This document shows, one piece after another, positions 1-7,798 of a DNA stretch of 28,935 bases. The first letter of the stretch is position 1; every line of letters starts with the position of its first letter. A program made the translations under genes and the position numbers. The notes beneath the pieces are model-generated. The model did no database searches and was not told where the DNA came from. It was given only the letters and a program-made list of their open reading frames with translations. Origin of the DNA: Ktedonobacteraceae bacterium (GTDB lineage Bacteria > Chloroflexota > Ktedonobacteria > Ktedonobacterales > Ktedonobacteraceae); NCBI GenBank assembly GCA_014896635.1, contig JADBKA010000035.1, forward strand, positions 1 to 28,935, given 5' to 3'.

Positions 1-78
1 GCGGAACCGAATGTCGCCTTAACATCTGGACATTCTGGTTACTGCATGGTCGGTAAATGGCATCCTGGGATCGGATGA
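1..78 (+). pseudogene. Possible 3' remnant of a sulfatase-like gene
   Basis: The first 25 codons of the window are open in frame 1 and end at TGA (76-78). The translation contains GYCMVGKWHPG, which resembles the conserved block GYxTxxxGKWHLG of type I sulfatases but is two residues shorter between the Tyr and the Gly. In true sulfatases this block lies in the N-terminal third, so a stop ten codons later would mean a broken gene. The match is short and could be chance. The gene, if real, begins outside the window. Confidence 0.2.
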
Positions 79-214
79 GCAACCTGCGTTCACGGCTCGT
101 TTTACCGTATAAGCGGGATTACCAATGATTCTCGGAGGTCACACTGTTTTGCAGATAGAAAGCAAAACAAAGCGAGAGTTGCATATTCTTTGTTTTAGAG
201 GAGGAGAAGGATCA

Positions 215-424
215 ATGGAAACACAAAAAGGACGCGGGAGAGGGTTTGCGTCGATGAGTCCTGAGAAAAAGCGCGAGATTGCCAGCAAAGGTGGGAAAGC
301 TGCCCATGCCCTGGGAACTGCGCATAAATGGACCAGCGAAGAGGCACAGGCAGCGGGACGCAAGGGTGGTTCCATCAGTCGCCGCCGCCCCCGCTATAGC
401 AGCACAGGTACGGCTCAGGCCTGA
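215..424 (+). CDS. KGG-repeat (stress-induced) small protein
   Basis: A 69-residue basic protein with two copies of the KGG motif (EIASKGGKAAHA and AAGRKGGSISRR). This is the pattern of the stress-induced bacterial acidophilic repeat family (YciG/GsiB-like). Members are small hydrophilic proteins linked to general stress in other bacteria; their molecular role is not settled. The frame is open upstream to 125, but the ATG at 215 is preceded by a strong purine-rich ribosome site (GAGGAGAAGG, 201-210), so this start is preferred. An intrinsic terminator-like hairpin lies about 115 bp downstream, consistent with a single-gene transcript. Family assignment is fairly sure; function is not. Confidence 0.8.
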   Translation: METQKGRGRGFASMSPEKKREIASKGGKAAHALGTAHKWTSEEAQAAGRKGGSISRRRPRYSSTGTAQA

Positions 425-538
425 TACTACTTTGCCCTCAGCAGAGATAGAGGTTTTCAGGATGCAGGCTGGTTCTCATCTATGAGGAGCATCTCTATCT
501 TCCTCTCTGCAACGCTGTATTGAACAGAAAGAAAGCAG

Positions 539-570
539 CAAAGAGGCCGGCAGTTGTGCCGGCCTCTTTG
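539..570 (+). terminator. Strong GC-rich hairpin terminator after the KGG gene
   Basis: A perfect 14-bp inverted repeat (arms 539-552 and 557-570) with a 4-nt GTTG loop. The right arm ends in CTCTTTG, giving a short T run at its 3' side. It lies between the KGG gene and murJ. Because it falls inside the frame that is open upstream of murJ, it argues that murJ starts downstream of it. Confidence 0.75.
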
Positions 571-801
571 TATGCTGTCAATCTAATTTTCCTTAAAGAC
601 GAAAATTCCCCATTACTTTTACCAGGCTCGCTCGTCTCTACTAATAGCAGAGGTAGCTCATCTCTGCTTATGGAACTACCGGTGTTCTGCGTCCCGATGG
701 TGGAATATTTGTATTGCCGGTTTTGTGAGAGGGAGGTAGCGCATATTTCGTACAAACCAGTTGATCCGCTCAGCGGCCCGGCCAGGTCCGCCACACAAGC
801 A

Positions 802-2343
802 ATGCAAGATCCAGAAAAAGCAGCGGCCCTGCCTCTTCCCCGTAGAAAGCGCGCTCCTTTCTGGCAATTCTGGGACAAACGCACTTTTCGTTTCAACCTG
901 AAGAGTTTTCTTCCCGGCGCAAACTTTTCGATCCGGCGCTTCAGCATCGTCGAAGCGGCTTTTCTGTTCATCCTGGCGTTGCTGGCCTCGCGCGGCCTGG
1001 GAGTGATTCGCCAGATTATCTTCAACGCATATTTTGGAACAGGTCCAGAAGCGGATGCTTATTATGCAGCCGCGCGTCTGCCCGATACACTCTACAATCT
1101 TGTTGCCGGCGGAGCACTCACCCATGCATTCATTCCGGTTTTCCTCTCATATGAAAAGCAGCAAGGCGAGTATGAGGCATGGCGTCTTGCCAGTCTTGTG
1201 TTGAACGTGCTCCTGGTCCTTATGACGCTGCTGGTCTTACTTGCCGAGGTACTGGCACCGGCATTCGTGAGCAATATTCTCGTCCCCGGCTATACCCCTA
1301 CACAGAAGGAACTGACAACCTCGCTCACGCGCATATTGTTATTGCAACCCCTCATTCTCGGCCTGAGCACCGTAGCAACGGCGGTCCTGAGCAGCAAACG
1401 GCAGTTCCTACTGCCAGCTTTCGCCATCGCGGTCTACAACTTCGGTATCATTGGCGGATTACTGGTCACAATGGCTATGCCGGCCATCGGCATCTACGGG
1501 CCAACAGTGGGAGTTCTGATTGCCTGTGTACTCCAGGTGCTGGTACAGATACCGGGTCTGCGCAAACAGAAGGCGCGCTACCTGTTCTCCTGGAATCTGC
1601 GTCACCCCGGTCTGCTTGAAACGGCACGTCTGCTGATTCCTAACGCGCTGGCAATCGGTGTCGCCTACGTCGCGTTAATCGTCGATACCCTCTTTACCTC
1701 ATTTCTCCCCCAATCAAGCCTGTCGGTGCTACACAACGCCGAGATGCTCCAGGCACTGCCGGTGGCGCTGATCGGGCAGGCCATCGGCCAGTCCTTGCTG
1801 CCTCATCTCTCGTTGCATGCCTCGATGGGACGCTACGTACGCATGCGCCAGACAGCTCTCAAGATTATGGGAGCCTCGATCATGCTCACTGTGCCGGCCC
1901 TGATCGCGTTGATCGTGCTTGGACAACTGCTCATTCGCTTGCTCTTCCAGCATGGCGCTTTCGATCAGCATTCAGCCGATATGACTTACCTGGCACTGAT
2001 CGGCTACGCGCTGGCAATACCGGGCATGTCAGCAGCCAGTTTACTGTCAAGCGGTTTCTTCGCACTGAAAGATGCGCTCACTCCTTTCCTGGCTAACACC
2101 TTCGGTCTCGCACTGCGTACCGGTCTAATTGTACTGTTCCTGGACGTATTCAAGGATCGCGGACCGCTGGTCATTCTCTCGATTCCGCTGGCCCTGGCCG
2201 GGGCCATAACTGCCGAATCCATCTTGCAATGGCTGTTACTGCTATGGCAACTGCGCCGTCGCCTCAAACTCGACAGGAGTCTGCTGCGCCTGCAACGCTG
2301 GCGCGAGTATCGCCAGAGTCTGGCCGAGCACTCACGCCGCTGA
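802..2343 (+). CDS. murJ: Lipid II flippase MurJ (MviN)
   Basis: Polytopic membrane protein of the MviN/MurJ family (MOP superfamily), which moves lipid-linked peptidoglycan precursor across the cytoplasmic membrane. After a basic N-terminal stretch the protein has the family opening: a first hydrophobic helix, then a segment beginning RQIIFNAYFGTG and the ADAYYAA and LPDTLYNLVAGGAL blocks, followed by about a dozen more hydrophobic helices. With the ATG at 802 it is 513 residues, the usual family length. The frame is open back to 520, but that region contains a terminator hairpin. Other in-frame ATGs are at 670 and 697, and none has a good ribosome site. An ATT at 745 sits 8 bp after GGGAGG. 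The start is therefore uncertain while the function is confident. The gene is convergent with the D,D-carboxypeptidase. Confidence 0.9.
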   Translation: MQDPEKAAALPLPRRKRAPFWQFWDKRTFRFNLKSFLPGANFSIRRFSIVEAAFLFILALLASRGLGVIRQIIFNAYFGTGPEADAYYAAARLPDTLYNLVAGGALTHAFIPVFLSYEKQQGEYEAWRLASLVLNVLLVLMTLLVLLAEVLAPAFVSNILVPGYTPTQKELTTSLTRILLLQPLILGLSTVATAVLSSKRQFLLPAFAIAVYNFGIIGGLLVTMAMPAIGIYGPTVGVLIACVLQVLVQIPGLRKQKARYLFSWNLRHPGLLETARLLIPNALAIGVAYVALIVDTLFTSFLPQSSLSVLHNAEMLQALPVALIGQAIGQSLLPHLSLHASMGRYVRMRQTALKIMGASIMLTVPALIALIVLGQLLIRLLFQHGAFDQHSADMTYLALIGYALAIPGMSAASLLSSGFFALKDALTPFLANTFGLALRTGLIVLFLDVFKDRGPLVILSIPLALAGAITAESILQWLLLLWQLRRRLKLDRSLLRLQRWREYRQSLAEHSRR

Positions 2344-2387
2344 TATCAAAAGGGGATACGCCCGGTCCCCCACCCGATCACACCTGA

Positions 2388-4121
2388 TCACACTGACTGG
2401 CACGCTTTCGTCCTGATCTCGCACCGTATCGTGCCATGATCGAATTTCTGCGCCACCACTGTGTCTGTCGAGACCGGCATGCTGCGCGGGAAGCCAAATT
2501 TCTTCAGGCCCTCATTTTTATCAAAGTAAGCGAGAATGGGATCAGAGACGCTATACCCGGTGTAGATATAGTAGCGGCCACCGTCGCCGGTCGGGATGGT
2601 ATTCTCTTTTTTGTCTCTGCTGAAGTAATCCCAATCGACGTCAAAAGGGATGGGATGTTGCAGGTCGGCGTCATAGGGCGAAACCCAGTCGAAGATGCCG
2701 AATCCCCAGTTCATTAGATCGCGCATGTCGGTCCACCAGTCGATGGTATTGAGCGTGACGCCGATCAGATGGCGATGGTTGCGTACAACCGAAACGACCT
2801 GGTTGAAATTTTTCCGTCCATCCCAACCCGGCTTGCCGCCGTCCACGCCGGGATACCACCAGAGGAACTGATTCCCGTTGAACAGGTCATGCGCCGCATG
2901 TTTATCAGTCTGTGGAATCTTATATTCTTTTGTCCCGCTGATCTCATGTACAAGAGGATTGCTCAGGCTGTACTTACCAAGTATTGCCAGGTCATGCGCG
3001 CTGGAATAATGATCCTTCTCCATCAGGCCATGCGGGTTCATAAAATGCGTATCGTTCATGCCCAGTTCTTTTGCACGCGCATTCATCTTAGCAACAAAAT
3101 TCGGAACGTTGCCTGCCAGCCCATCGGCAATGACGATGCAGGCATCGTTGCCAGAGACCAGCAACGCGCCGTAGAGCAGATCGCGCAAGGTGTAGGTTTC
3201 ACCTTTTTTCACTCCCATCAGCGCACTGTCAGCAGACAACTGTACGTCGAGGTCGTGAGCAATGGTATCATTGATGGTAATGGTCTGATCTGGCCTGCCC
3301 TGCTCAGCCGCGATCAGAGCGGTCATGAGCTTGGTCGTACTGAGCATGGGAAGATGAGTAAAAGGATTATGGGCATAGAGCGTATCCCCGCTATCGACGT
3401 CCAGCACGTAAGCGGCACTGGCATAGACCGGTGGAGGTGGATGATCGGTGGTCGTCGGCTTGATAACAAGATTCCGCTGGCCAGCGGACTGGCCACTCCC
3501 TGTTGCTAGCGGGCGGCTGGCGCTCTGCGTCCCCTGGCCGGGGCGAGTGATAATAACAGGAGTACGAGTGAGTACGTCATGAAATGTATTGATCATTATA
3601 AAGATAAGAAACAGCATAACAAGTAAAGCAGATAAAATACCTGGTAGAATCAGGTGATGAGATTTAAGAGGAAGAGGTAATATTCTGCTCAATAGCGGCA
3701 CATAGGAAAGGCTACGAGCAGGCTTGTAGTGCAGGTGCCTGCGGATGCGCCTCTGTGTAGATGGCGGCGGCTCATAGATTCGTTGTGTGCGCCGGCGCGG
3801 AGTGATAACGATCTTCCCTGTTTCAGGGAGTTCAGAGACCTCTTCCTGCTCCTGCTCGCGTGCATCGTCAGCTCCGGCTTCAATGGCGTCTATCACTCGC
3901 TCGGCTCGCCGATGGACAGGAGAGGGTCGGGGCCGCGCCACCTGATTCTCTGCCGGAGAGAGTGAGGCACGTCTGATACGGGGTATCTCAGGGTGGTCCT
4001 CATCAGAGTGGGACAGCCGGGAACGGAGAGATGCCGTGTATTTGTATCTATGGCGGCGAGTTTGTTGAATCGTTGGTAGTGTTTCTGGCTGCTCGCCGTC
4101 GTGCGGCGGCGTCCTGGGCAT
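2388..4121 (-). CDS. Membrane-anchored D-alanyl-D-alanine carboxypeptidase (S11 family)
   Basis: Penicillin-binding protein of the DacA/S11 type, trimming D-Ala from peptidoglycan stem peptides outside the membrane. In 577-residue numbering: an Arg/Pro-rich, probably cytoplasmic region (1-155), one transmembrane helix (about 156-180), a polar linker, then the catalytic domain with STTK (nucleophile Ser about 261) and SGN (about 323-325). The third motif reads KPG within GGKPGWDG instead of KTG. The C-terminal 50-60 residues (KFGFPRS, VAQKFDHGTI) resemble an LGFP-type repeat, a cell-wall-associated module; this is tentative. The ATG at 4121 has GAGAGGGGG about 8-9 bp upstream and is preferred; a GTG at 4169 would add 16 residues. 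The catalytic fold is confident, but activity with the altered third motif is open. Confidence 0.85.
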   Translation of the reverse strand: MPRTPPHDGEQPETLPTIQQTRRHRYKYTASLRSRLSHSDEDHPEIPRIRRASLSPAENQVARPRPSPVHRRAERVIDAIEAGADDAREQEQEEVSELPETGKIVITPRRRTQRIYEPPPSTQRRIRRHLHYKPARSLSYVPLLSRILPLPLKSHHLILPGILSALLVMLFLIFIMINTFHDVLTRTPVIITRPGQGTQSASRPLATGSGQSAGQRNLVIKPTTTDHPPPPVYASAAYVLDVDSGDTLYAHNPFTHLPMLSTTKLMTALIAAEQGRPDQTITINDTIAHDLDVQLSADSALMGVKKGETYTLRDLLYGALLVSGNDACIVIADGLAGNVPNFVAKMNARAKELGMNDTHFMNPHGLMEKDHYSSAHDLAILGKYSLSNPLVHEISGTKEYKIPQTDKHAAHDLFNGNQFLWWYPGVDGGKPGWDGRKNFNQVVSVVRNHRHLIGVTLNTIDWWTDMRDLMNWGFGIFDWVSPYDADLQHPIPFDVDWDYFSRDKKENTIPTGDGGRYYIYTGYSVSDPILAYFDKNEGLKKFGFPRSMPVSTDTVVAQKFDHGTIRCEIRTKACQSV

Positions 4122-4356
4122 GCGCCGATCCCCCTCTCGATCAATCACAAATTTTTCTTTGCGCACCACACACTATACTATAATAGTACGCAGTCTGCCA
4201 GACTTTTTGCTGCATTTCTATCCGTCTTTTTTATCTTACTCATCTCAGGCCCTGCTGTCAACGTTGTTCAGCTACCAGGCGCAGGACAGGGAGCAGTTAT
4301 ACAAAATTTTTACAATTCTTTGAAGTTTTTCTGAGGTATCTATGGTAGATTGGCTA

Positions 4357-4384
4357 TAGACGTTGATGGCGTAAAATCTATAAT
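4357..4384 (+). promoter_or_regulatory. Candidate promoter of the ECF sigma gene
   Basis: TAGACG (4357-4362), a 16-bp spacer and TATAAT (4379-4384) lie in an AT-rich intergenic stretch about 48 bp before the sigma-factor ATG. The -35 is imperfect (4 of 6). An overlapping alternative, TTGGCT with TAAAAT, is also possible. Confidence 0.4.
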
Positions 4385-4431
4385 ATACTCTGACACGTAA
4401 AATATTGATTAAGACATGAGGAACATGTTCT

Positions 4432-5070
4432 ATGTATATAGAGGAAAAAAGCCAGCAGGAGTTGGCCAAACTTGCCGACGACGCGCTTGTCGAGCAGGTA
4501 CACGCGGGCAACCACAGAGCCTTCGAGGCTCTTGTGTGGCGCTATTACACAGCTCTTTACAACTTCACCAGTCATTGCCTCGGCGACTACGAGCAGGCAC
4601 GCGATGTCACACAGTTCGTCTTTTTGCAACTCTACATTTCCATCCCCCGGCTACATAACAACCTGCACTCCGCACGCAGCAAAGCCCCCCTCAAGTCCTG
4701 GCTCTTCCAGGTCGCCTGGAATCGCTGTATGGATGAGAAGCGGCGCAAGCGCCCGCTGCTTTTCTGCGAGCTTGATGCTGCCGAAGAAGACGAGGACATC
4801 TCATTGATCAATACTATTCCTGATCCGGCGCCGGAGCCTGATGAAGTAGCTGAGCAGAACGATTTACAGGGACATCTACATTGTGCCATTCAGCAGTTGC
4901 CGCTCAGATTTCGCCGGGTAGTATTTCTGCGCTATACCGAGGAACTCAGTTTTGGTGAAATCGGCCACCGTCTGAACATGCCTGAAAACACTGCCAAGAC
5001 TTATTTCCAGCGCGCGCGTCCTCTCTTGCGGGCGGCCCTCAAGTCTCGCCACAGTGCTGTCGCCTCATAA
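4432..5070 (+). CDS. ECF-type RNA polymerase sigma factor (sigma-70 family)
   Basis: A 212-residue group 4 sigma factor. Sigma region 2 spans about residues 15-105 (AFEALVWRYYTALYNFTS, a DVTQFVFLQLY segment in region 2.2-2.3, and WLFQVAWNRCMDEKRRKR in 2.4). An acidic linker (about 118-143) follows, then region 4 with the HTH (LPLRFRRVVFLRYTEELSF, then IGHRLNMPENTAKTYFQRAR). It redirects core RNA polymerase to a specific promoter set. The ATG at 4432 has GAGGAA about 9-10 bp upstream. No anti-sigma factor or zinc-binding partner is adjacent: upstream is the divergent carboxypeptidase and downstream a glutamine synthetase-like gene with its own promoter. Its regulon cannot be read from this window. 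Confidence 0.92.
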   Translation: MYIEEKSQQELAKLADDALVEQVHAGNHRAFEALVWRYYTALYNFTSHCLGDYEQARDVTQFVFLQLYISIPRLHNNLHSARSKAPLKSWLFQVAWNRCMDEKRRKRPLLFCELDAAEEDEDISLINTIPDPAPEPDEVAEQNDLQGHLHCAIQQLPLRFRRVVFLRYTEELSFGEIGHRLNMPENTAKTYFQRARPLLRAALKSRHSAVAS

Positions 5071-5101
5071 CGCCGCCTTGCAGGCCCGGTTCCTGCTCTA
5101 C

Positions 5102-5130
5102 TTGACGAGATATAACCGGCATGCTACTCT
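5102..5130 (+). promoter_or_regulatory. Candidate promoter of the glutamine synthetase-like gene
   Basis: TTGACG (5102-5107), a 17-bp spacer and TACTCT (5125-5130) preceded by TGC, an extended -10 form. It lies about 45 bp before the ATG at 5176. The same TTGACG -35 recurs at the greA and 17-kb promoters in this window. Confidence 0.5.
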
Positions 5131-5175
5131 GCCTGCAACAGTAGAAAGCCAGCACCAAGAAAGGATTTCTGTCTG

Positions 5176-6561
5176 ATGAACCTCGACGACGTGAAACAGC
5201 TCATCGAAGAGGGCAGGGCTGAGTACATCAAGATCGGCGCGCCCGACATCGACGGCGTTTTTCGTGGCAAGCGTGTGGCCGCGCGCTTCTTTCTGGATTC
5301 ATTGGCCGACGGCTTCGCCCAGAGCGACGTACTTTTCGGCTGGGATATTGCAGAAAACGTGCTGCCGGGCCTCAAGATCAGCAACTGGGATCGGGGGTTT
5401 GGCGACTTCGTTATGAAGCCGGATTTTGCCACCTTCGCCCTCGTCCCCTGGGAAGATCGTGTCGCTTCCTGTGTCTGTGATGTGTGGACCGAGCAGGGTG
5501 ATCCCGTGACTGTGGCTCCGCGCTACGTGCTCGGCAAAGTCATCGAACGCGCTCACGCTCTGGGTTATGAGGCGATGGCCGCCGCCGAACTGGAGATCCG
5601 CTTCTTCCGCGAAACGCAGATGTCGCTACGCGAAAAAGACTTCAGCACGAGCCTCACCCCGCTCAATCCAGGCACCAATTGCTACGTCATCAGCCAGGCC
5701 AGCGCCGATGACCACCTGATCGGGCGCATCGCCAGCCTGATGCGTGATCATGGCATCGAGATCGAAGGCTACAACCGCGAGCACGGACCCGGCATGTATG
5801 AGATGAACATACACTACGCCGATGCTATGACTGCCGCCGACCACACCATGCTCTTCAAAAACGGCACGAAAGAAATCTGCCACCAGCAAGGCTATACCGC
5901 GAGCTTTATGGCGAAGTGGAACGACCGCGAAGACGGTAGCAGCGGGCATGCCCATATGAGCCTGTGGGACCGCGATTCGCAGCGCAATGTCTTCTGGGAT
6001 GAAGCGGCTGAAGGTCATATGTCCCGCACCATGCGCTATTTCCTGGCCGGCATCCTGGATAAACTGCCCGAATTACAGGTACTCTACGCCCCCGTGATTA
6101 ATTCTTACAAACGCTACATCGAAGGAACATGGGCGCCTCTCAACACAAGCTGGGGCATGGATAACCGCACCTGCGCCGTGCGCGTCATTAATAACGGGGA
6201 ACGGGCTATCCGGCTGGAGAATCGCGTACCCGGCTCCGATGCCAATTTCTATCTTGTGTTCGCCGCCATGCTCGCCAGCGGCCTCTACGGTATCGAACAC
6301 CAACTCGACCTGCCCGCCCGTCTCGATGGCAACGCCTACAACGCGGCAACCATCGCCAGCGCATTGGAGAGCGGCCAGATCCGCCCGCTTGTGCGCAATC
6401 TTACTGCCGCTACTGACTTATTTGAACAGAGCGAGTTCGCCCGTGAATACCTGGGAACCGATTTCGTCGAGCACCTGGCCATCACGCGCCGCTGGGAAGT
6501 GCGCGAATTCGAGCGCGCCGTCACCGATTGGGAGCGTCGCCGCTATTTCGAGCTGATCTGA
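5176..6561 (+). CDS. Glutamine synthetase family protein (possibly gamma-glutamylpolyamine synthetase-like)
   Basis: A 461-residue ATP-dependent ligase of the glutamine synthetase fold. Visible motifs in order: the N-terminal beta-grasp region (IDGVFRGKRV, LFGWDIAENVLP), the metal-binding ELEIRFF, HGPGMYEMN with the catalytic-site acidic residues, GHAHMSLW (conserved His), NSYKRY, NRTCAVRV, and RLENRVPGSDANFYL (Arg/Glu of the phosphate and substrate site). The sequence style is closer to GlnA3/GlnA4/PuuA-type enzymes, which glutamylate polyamines or other amines, than to the housekeeping enzyme, but the substrate cannot be assigned. A ribosome site (AAAGGA, 5159-5164) lies about 11 bp before the ATG. 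No polyamine catabolic genes flank it. Fold confident, substrate unknown. Confidence 0.88.
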   Translation: MNLDDVKQLIEEGRAEYIKIGAPDIDGVFRGKRVAARFFLDSLADGFAQSDVLFGWDIAENVLPGLKISNWDRGFGDFVMKPDFATFALVPWEDRVASCVCDVWTEQGDPVTVAPRYVLGKVIERAHALGYEAMAAAELEIRFFRETQMSLREKDFSTSLTPLNPGTNCYVISQASADDHLIGRIASLMRDHGIEIEGYNREHGPGMYEMNIHYADAMTAADHTMLFKNGTKEICHQQGYTASFMAKWNDREDGSSGHAHMSLWDRDSQRNVFWDEAAEGHMSRTMRYFLAGILDKLPELQVLYAPVINSYKRYIEGTWAPLNTSWGMDNRTCAVRVINNGERAIRLENRVPGSDANFYLVFAAMLASGLYGIEHQLDLPARLDGNAYNAATIASALESGQIRPLVRNLTAATDLFEQSEFAREYLGTDFVEHLAITRRWEVREFERAVTDWERRRYFELI

Positions 6562-6588
6562 TTTGACTGAACGAAAAGCAGGGGTTCA

Positions 6589-6616
6589 GGCAGGAGCGCC
6601 CCTGGCGGGGCCTGCC
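6589..6616 (+). terminator. Bulged GC hairpin after the glutamine synthetase-like gene
   Basis: GGCAGG (6589-6594) pairs with CCTGCC (6611-6616). Inside is a 4-nt bulge and a further 4 bp (CCCC with GGGG) around a TGGC loop. It lies 28 bp after the stop codon. No T tract follows directly, so termination is only likely. A second small palindrome (TCCCTT/AAGGGA, 6641-6653) and a T-rich run follow before the lgt promoter. Confidence 0.4.
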
Positions 6617-6699
6617 GGGTCCCTGTGTAGCGGAGTGTAGTCCCTTAAAGGGAGACGAGTATCCCCCAGTTTTTATTTTTTAAAGGGATCTAATATTAC

Positions 6700-6728
6700 T
6701 TGCAACTCTGCCTGAGAGGTACTATCAT
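6700..6728 (+). promoter_or_regulatory. Candidate lgt promoter
   Basis: TTGCAA (6700-6705), exactly 17 bp, then TATCAT (6723-6728). Expected transcription start is near 6735, about 40 bp before the lgt ATG. Confidence 0.55.
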
Positions 6729-6775
6729 AGGGAAGACAAAATCATAAAGTCTATGAGTCTTCGCAGGAGTAATTC

Positions 6776-7798
6776 ATGGGAGTCTTCCCGCTTGCTTACC
6801 TGATTGATTGGGGCTGGCTGCGCATCGGTCCGCCGTATATCTACCTGAATATCGACCCGGTGATCTTTCATCTTGGTCCGCTCACCATCCGCTGGTACGG
6901 CCTGATGTACGTCGTCGCCATCATCGTTGCGCTATGGGTGATCAGAGGCTATACAAAACGCAAGGGCATCGATCAGGATATGCTCTATCGCATCCTCTGG
7001 TGGTGTATTGCCGCCGGCCTGATTGGTGGACGCCTCTACTTCGTTATCCAGCAGCCTGACCTGGTGGAGCATTATCTGCTACAGCCCTGGCGTATTCTGG
7101 CGACCTGGGAAGGAGGCATGGCCTTCTACGGGGCGATCTTCCTTGTGATTGCCACGCTCTTCTGGCGCGCCCGTGCCGAGCATGTCAATCCTTTTGTGCT
7201 GGTCGATGCCGGCGTCCTCTTCGCTGCCGCCGGGCAGATCTTCGGGCGCATCGGCAATATCATCAACGGCGATATCATTGGCTATCCGAGCACGCTACCC
7301 TGGTCAACCGTCTATCAACATCCCGCGAGCTGGGCCTGCCTGCGGCCTGAGACCTGCAATGTTCCCGTACAGCCTGCTGCCGCTTATGAGCTGCTGACCA
7401 ACATCGTGATGTTGCTCATCCTGCTCTACCTCTCGCGCCGCATCACCCGCCCCGGCGTGCTGGGTGTGATCTACCTCTACTTCTATACTGTCTCGCAATT
7501 CCTGCTGTTCTTTGTACGCGATAATCTTATTGTTAACTTCCTGGGCCTCGACTGGGGCCTCAAGCAGGCACAGTGGACCTCGCTCGTGCTCTTTCTTCTC
7601 CTGTTGCCCATCACCTACTGGGTGTTGCGTTCCCCGCTCTCGCGGCCTGTGCTTGAAGGCGAGCCAGCAGCCACCTATGGCATTCCTCAAAAGGCGAGAG
7701 AGGAAAAAGTAGAGAGTCAGGCCGATGAGGAAAAGCAGGGGAAAAAGGAATCTGAGAAAAAGGAATCTGACGAAGCTACAAAGATAAATAAAGGTTAA
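6776..7798 (+). CDS. lgt: Prolipoprotein diacylglyceryl transferase
   Basis: Integral membrane enzyme that transfers diacylglycerol from phosphatidylglycerol to the lipobox cysteine of prolipoproteins. The 340-residue protein has the family opening (IDPVIFHLGPLTIRWYGLMY), a GGMAFYGA segment and the Lgt signature FGRIGNIINGDIIG around residues 156-169 (Arg158, Asn161, Asn164, with Asp166 where Glu is usual). About seven hydrophobic helices are visible. A charged Lys/Glu-rich tail of some 45 residues after the last helix is longer than in many homologues and is probably cytoplasmic. AGGAG at 6763-6767 sets the ATG at 6776. The stop codon overlaps that of the convergent MerR-type gene by 4 bp. 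Confidence 0.93.
   Translation: MGVFPLAYLIDWGWLRIGPPYIYLNIDPVIFHLGPLTIRWYGLMYVVAIIVALWVIRGYTKRKGIDQDMLYRILWWCIAAGLIGGRLYFVIQQPDLVEHYLLQPWRILATWEGGMAFYGAIFLVIATLFWRARAEHVNPFVLVDAGVLFAAAGQIFGRIGNIINGDIIGYPSTLPWSTVYQHPASWACLRPETCNVPVQPAAAYELLTNIVMLLILLYLSRRITRPGVLGVIYLYFYTVSQFLLFFVRDNLIVNFLGLDWGLKQAQWTSLVLFLLLLPITYWVLRSPLSRPVLEGEPAATYGIPQKAREEKVESQADEEKQGKKESEKKESDEATKINKG

Noticed and set aside
520..801. Extended N terminus of murJ from an ATG at 520
   Set aside because: A perfect 14-bp terminator hairpin (539-570) lies within it, and the added residues are not membrane or family-like.
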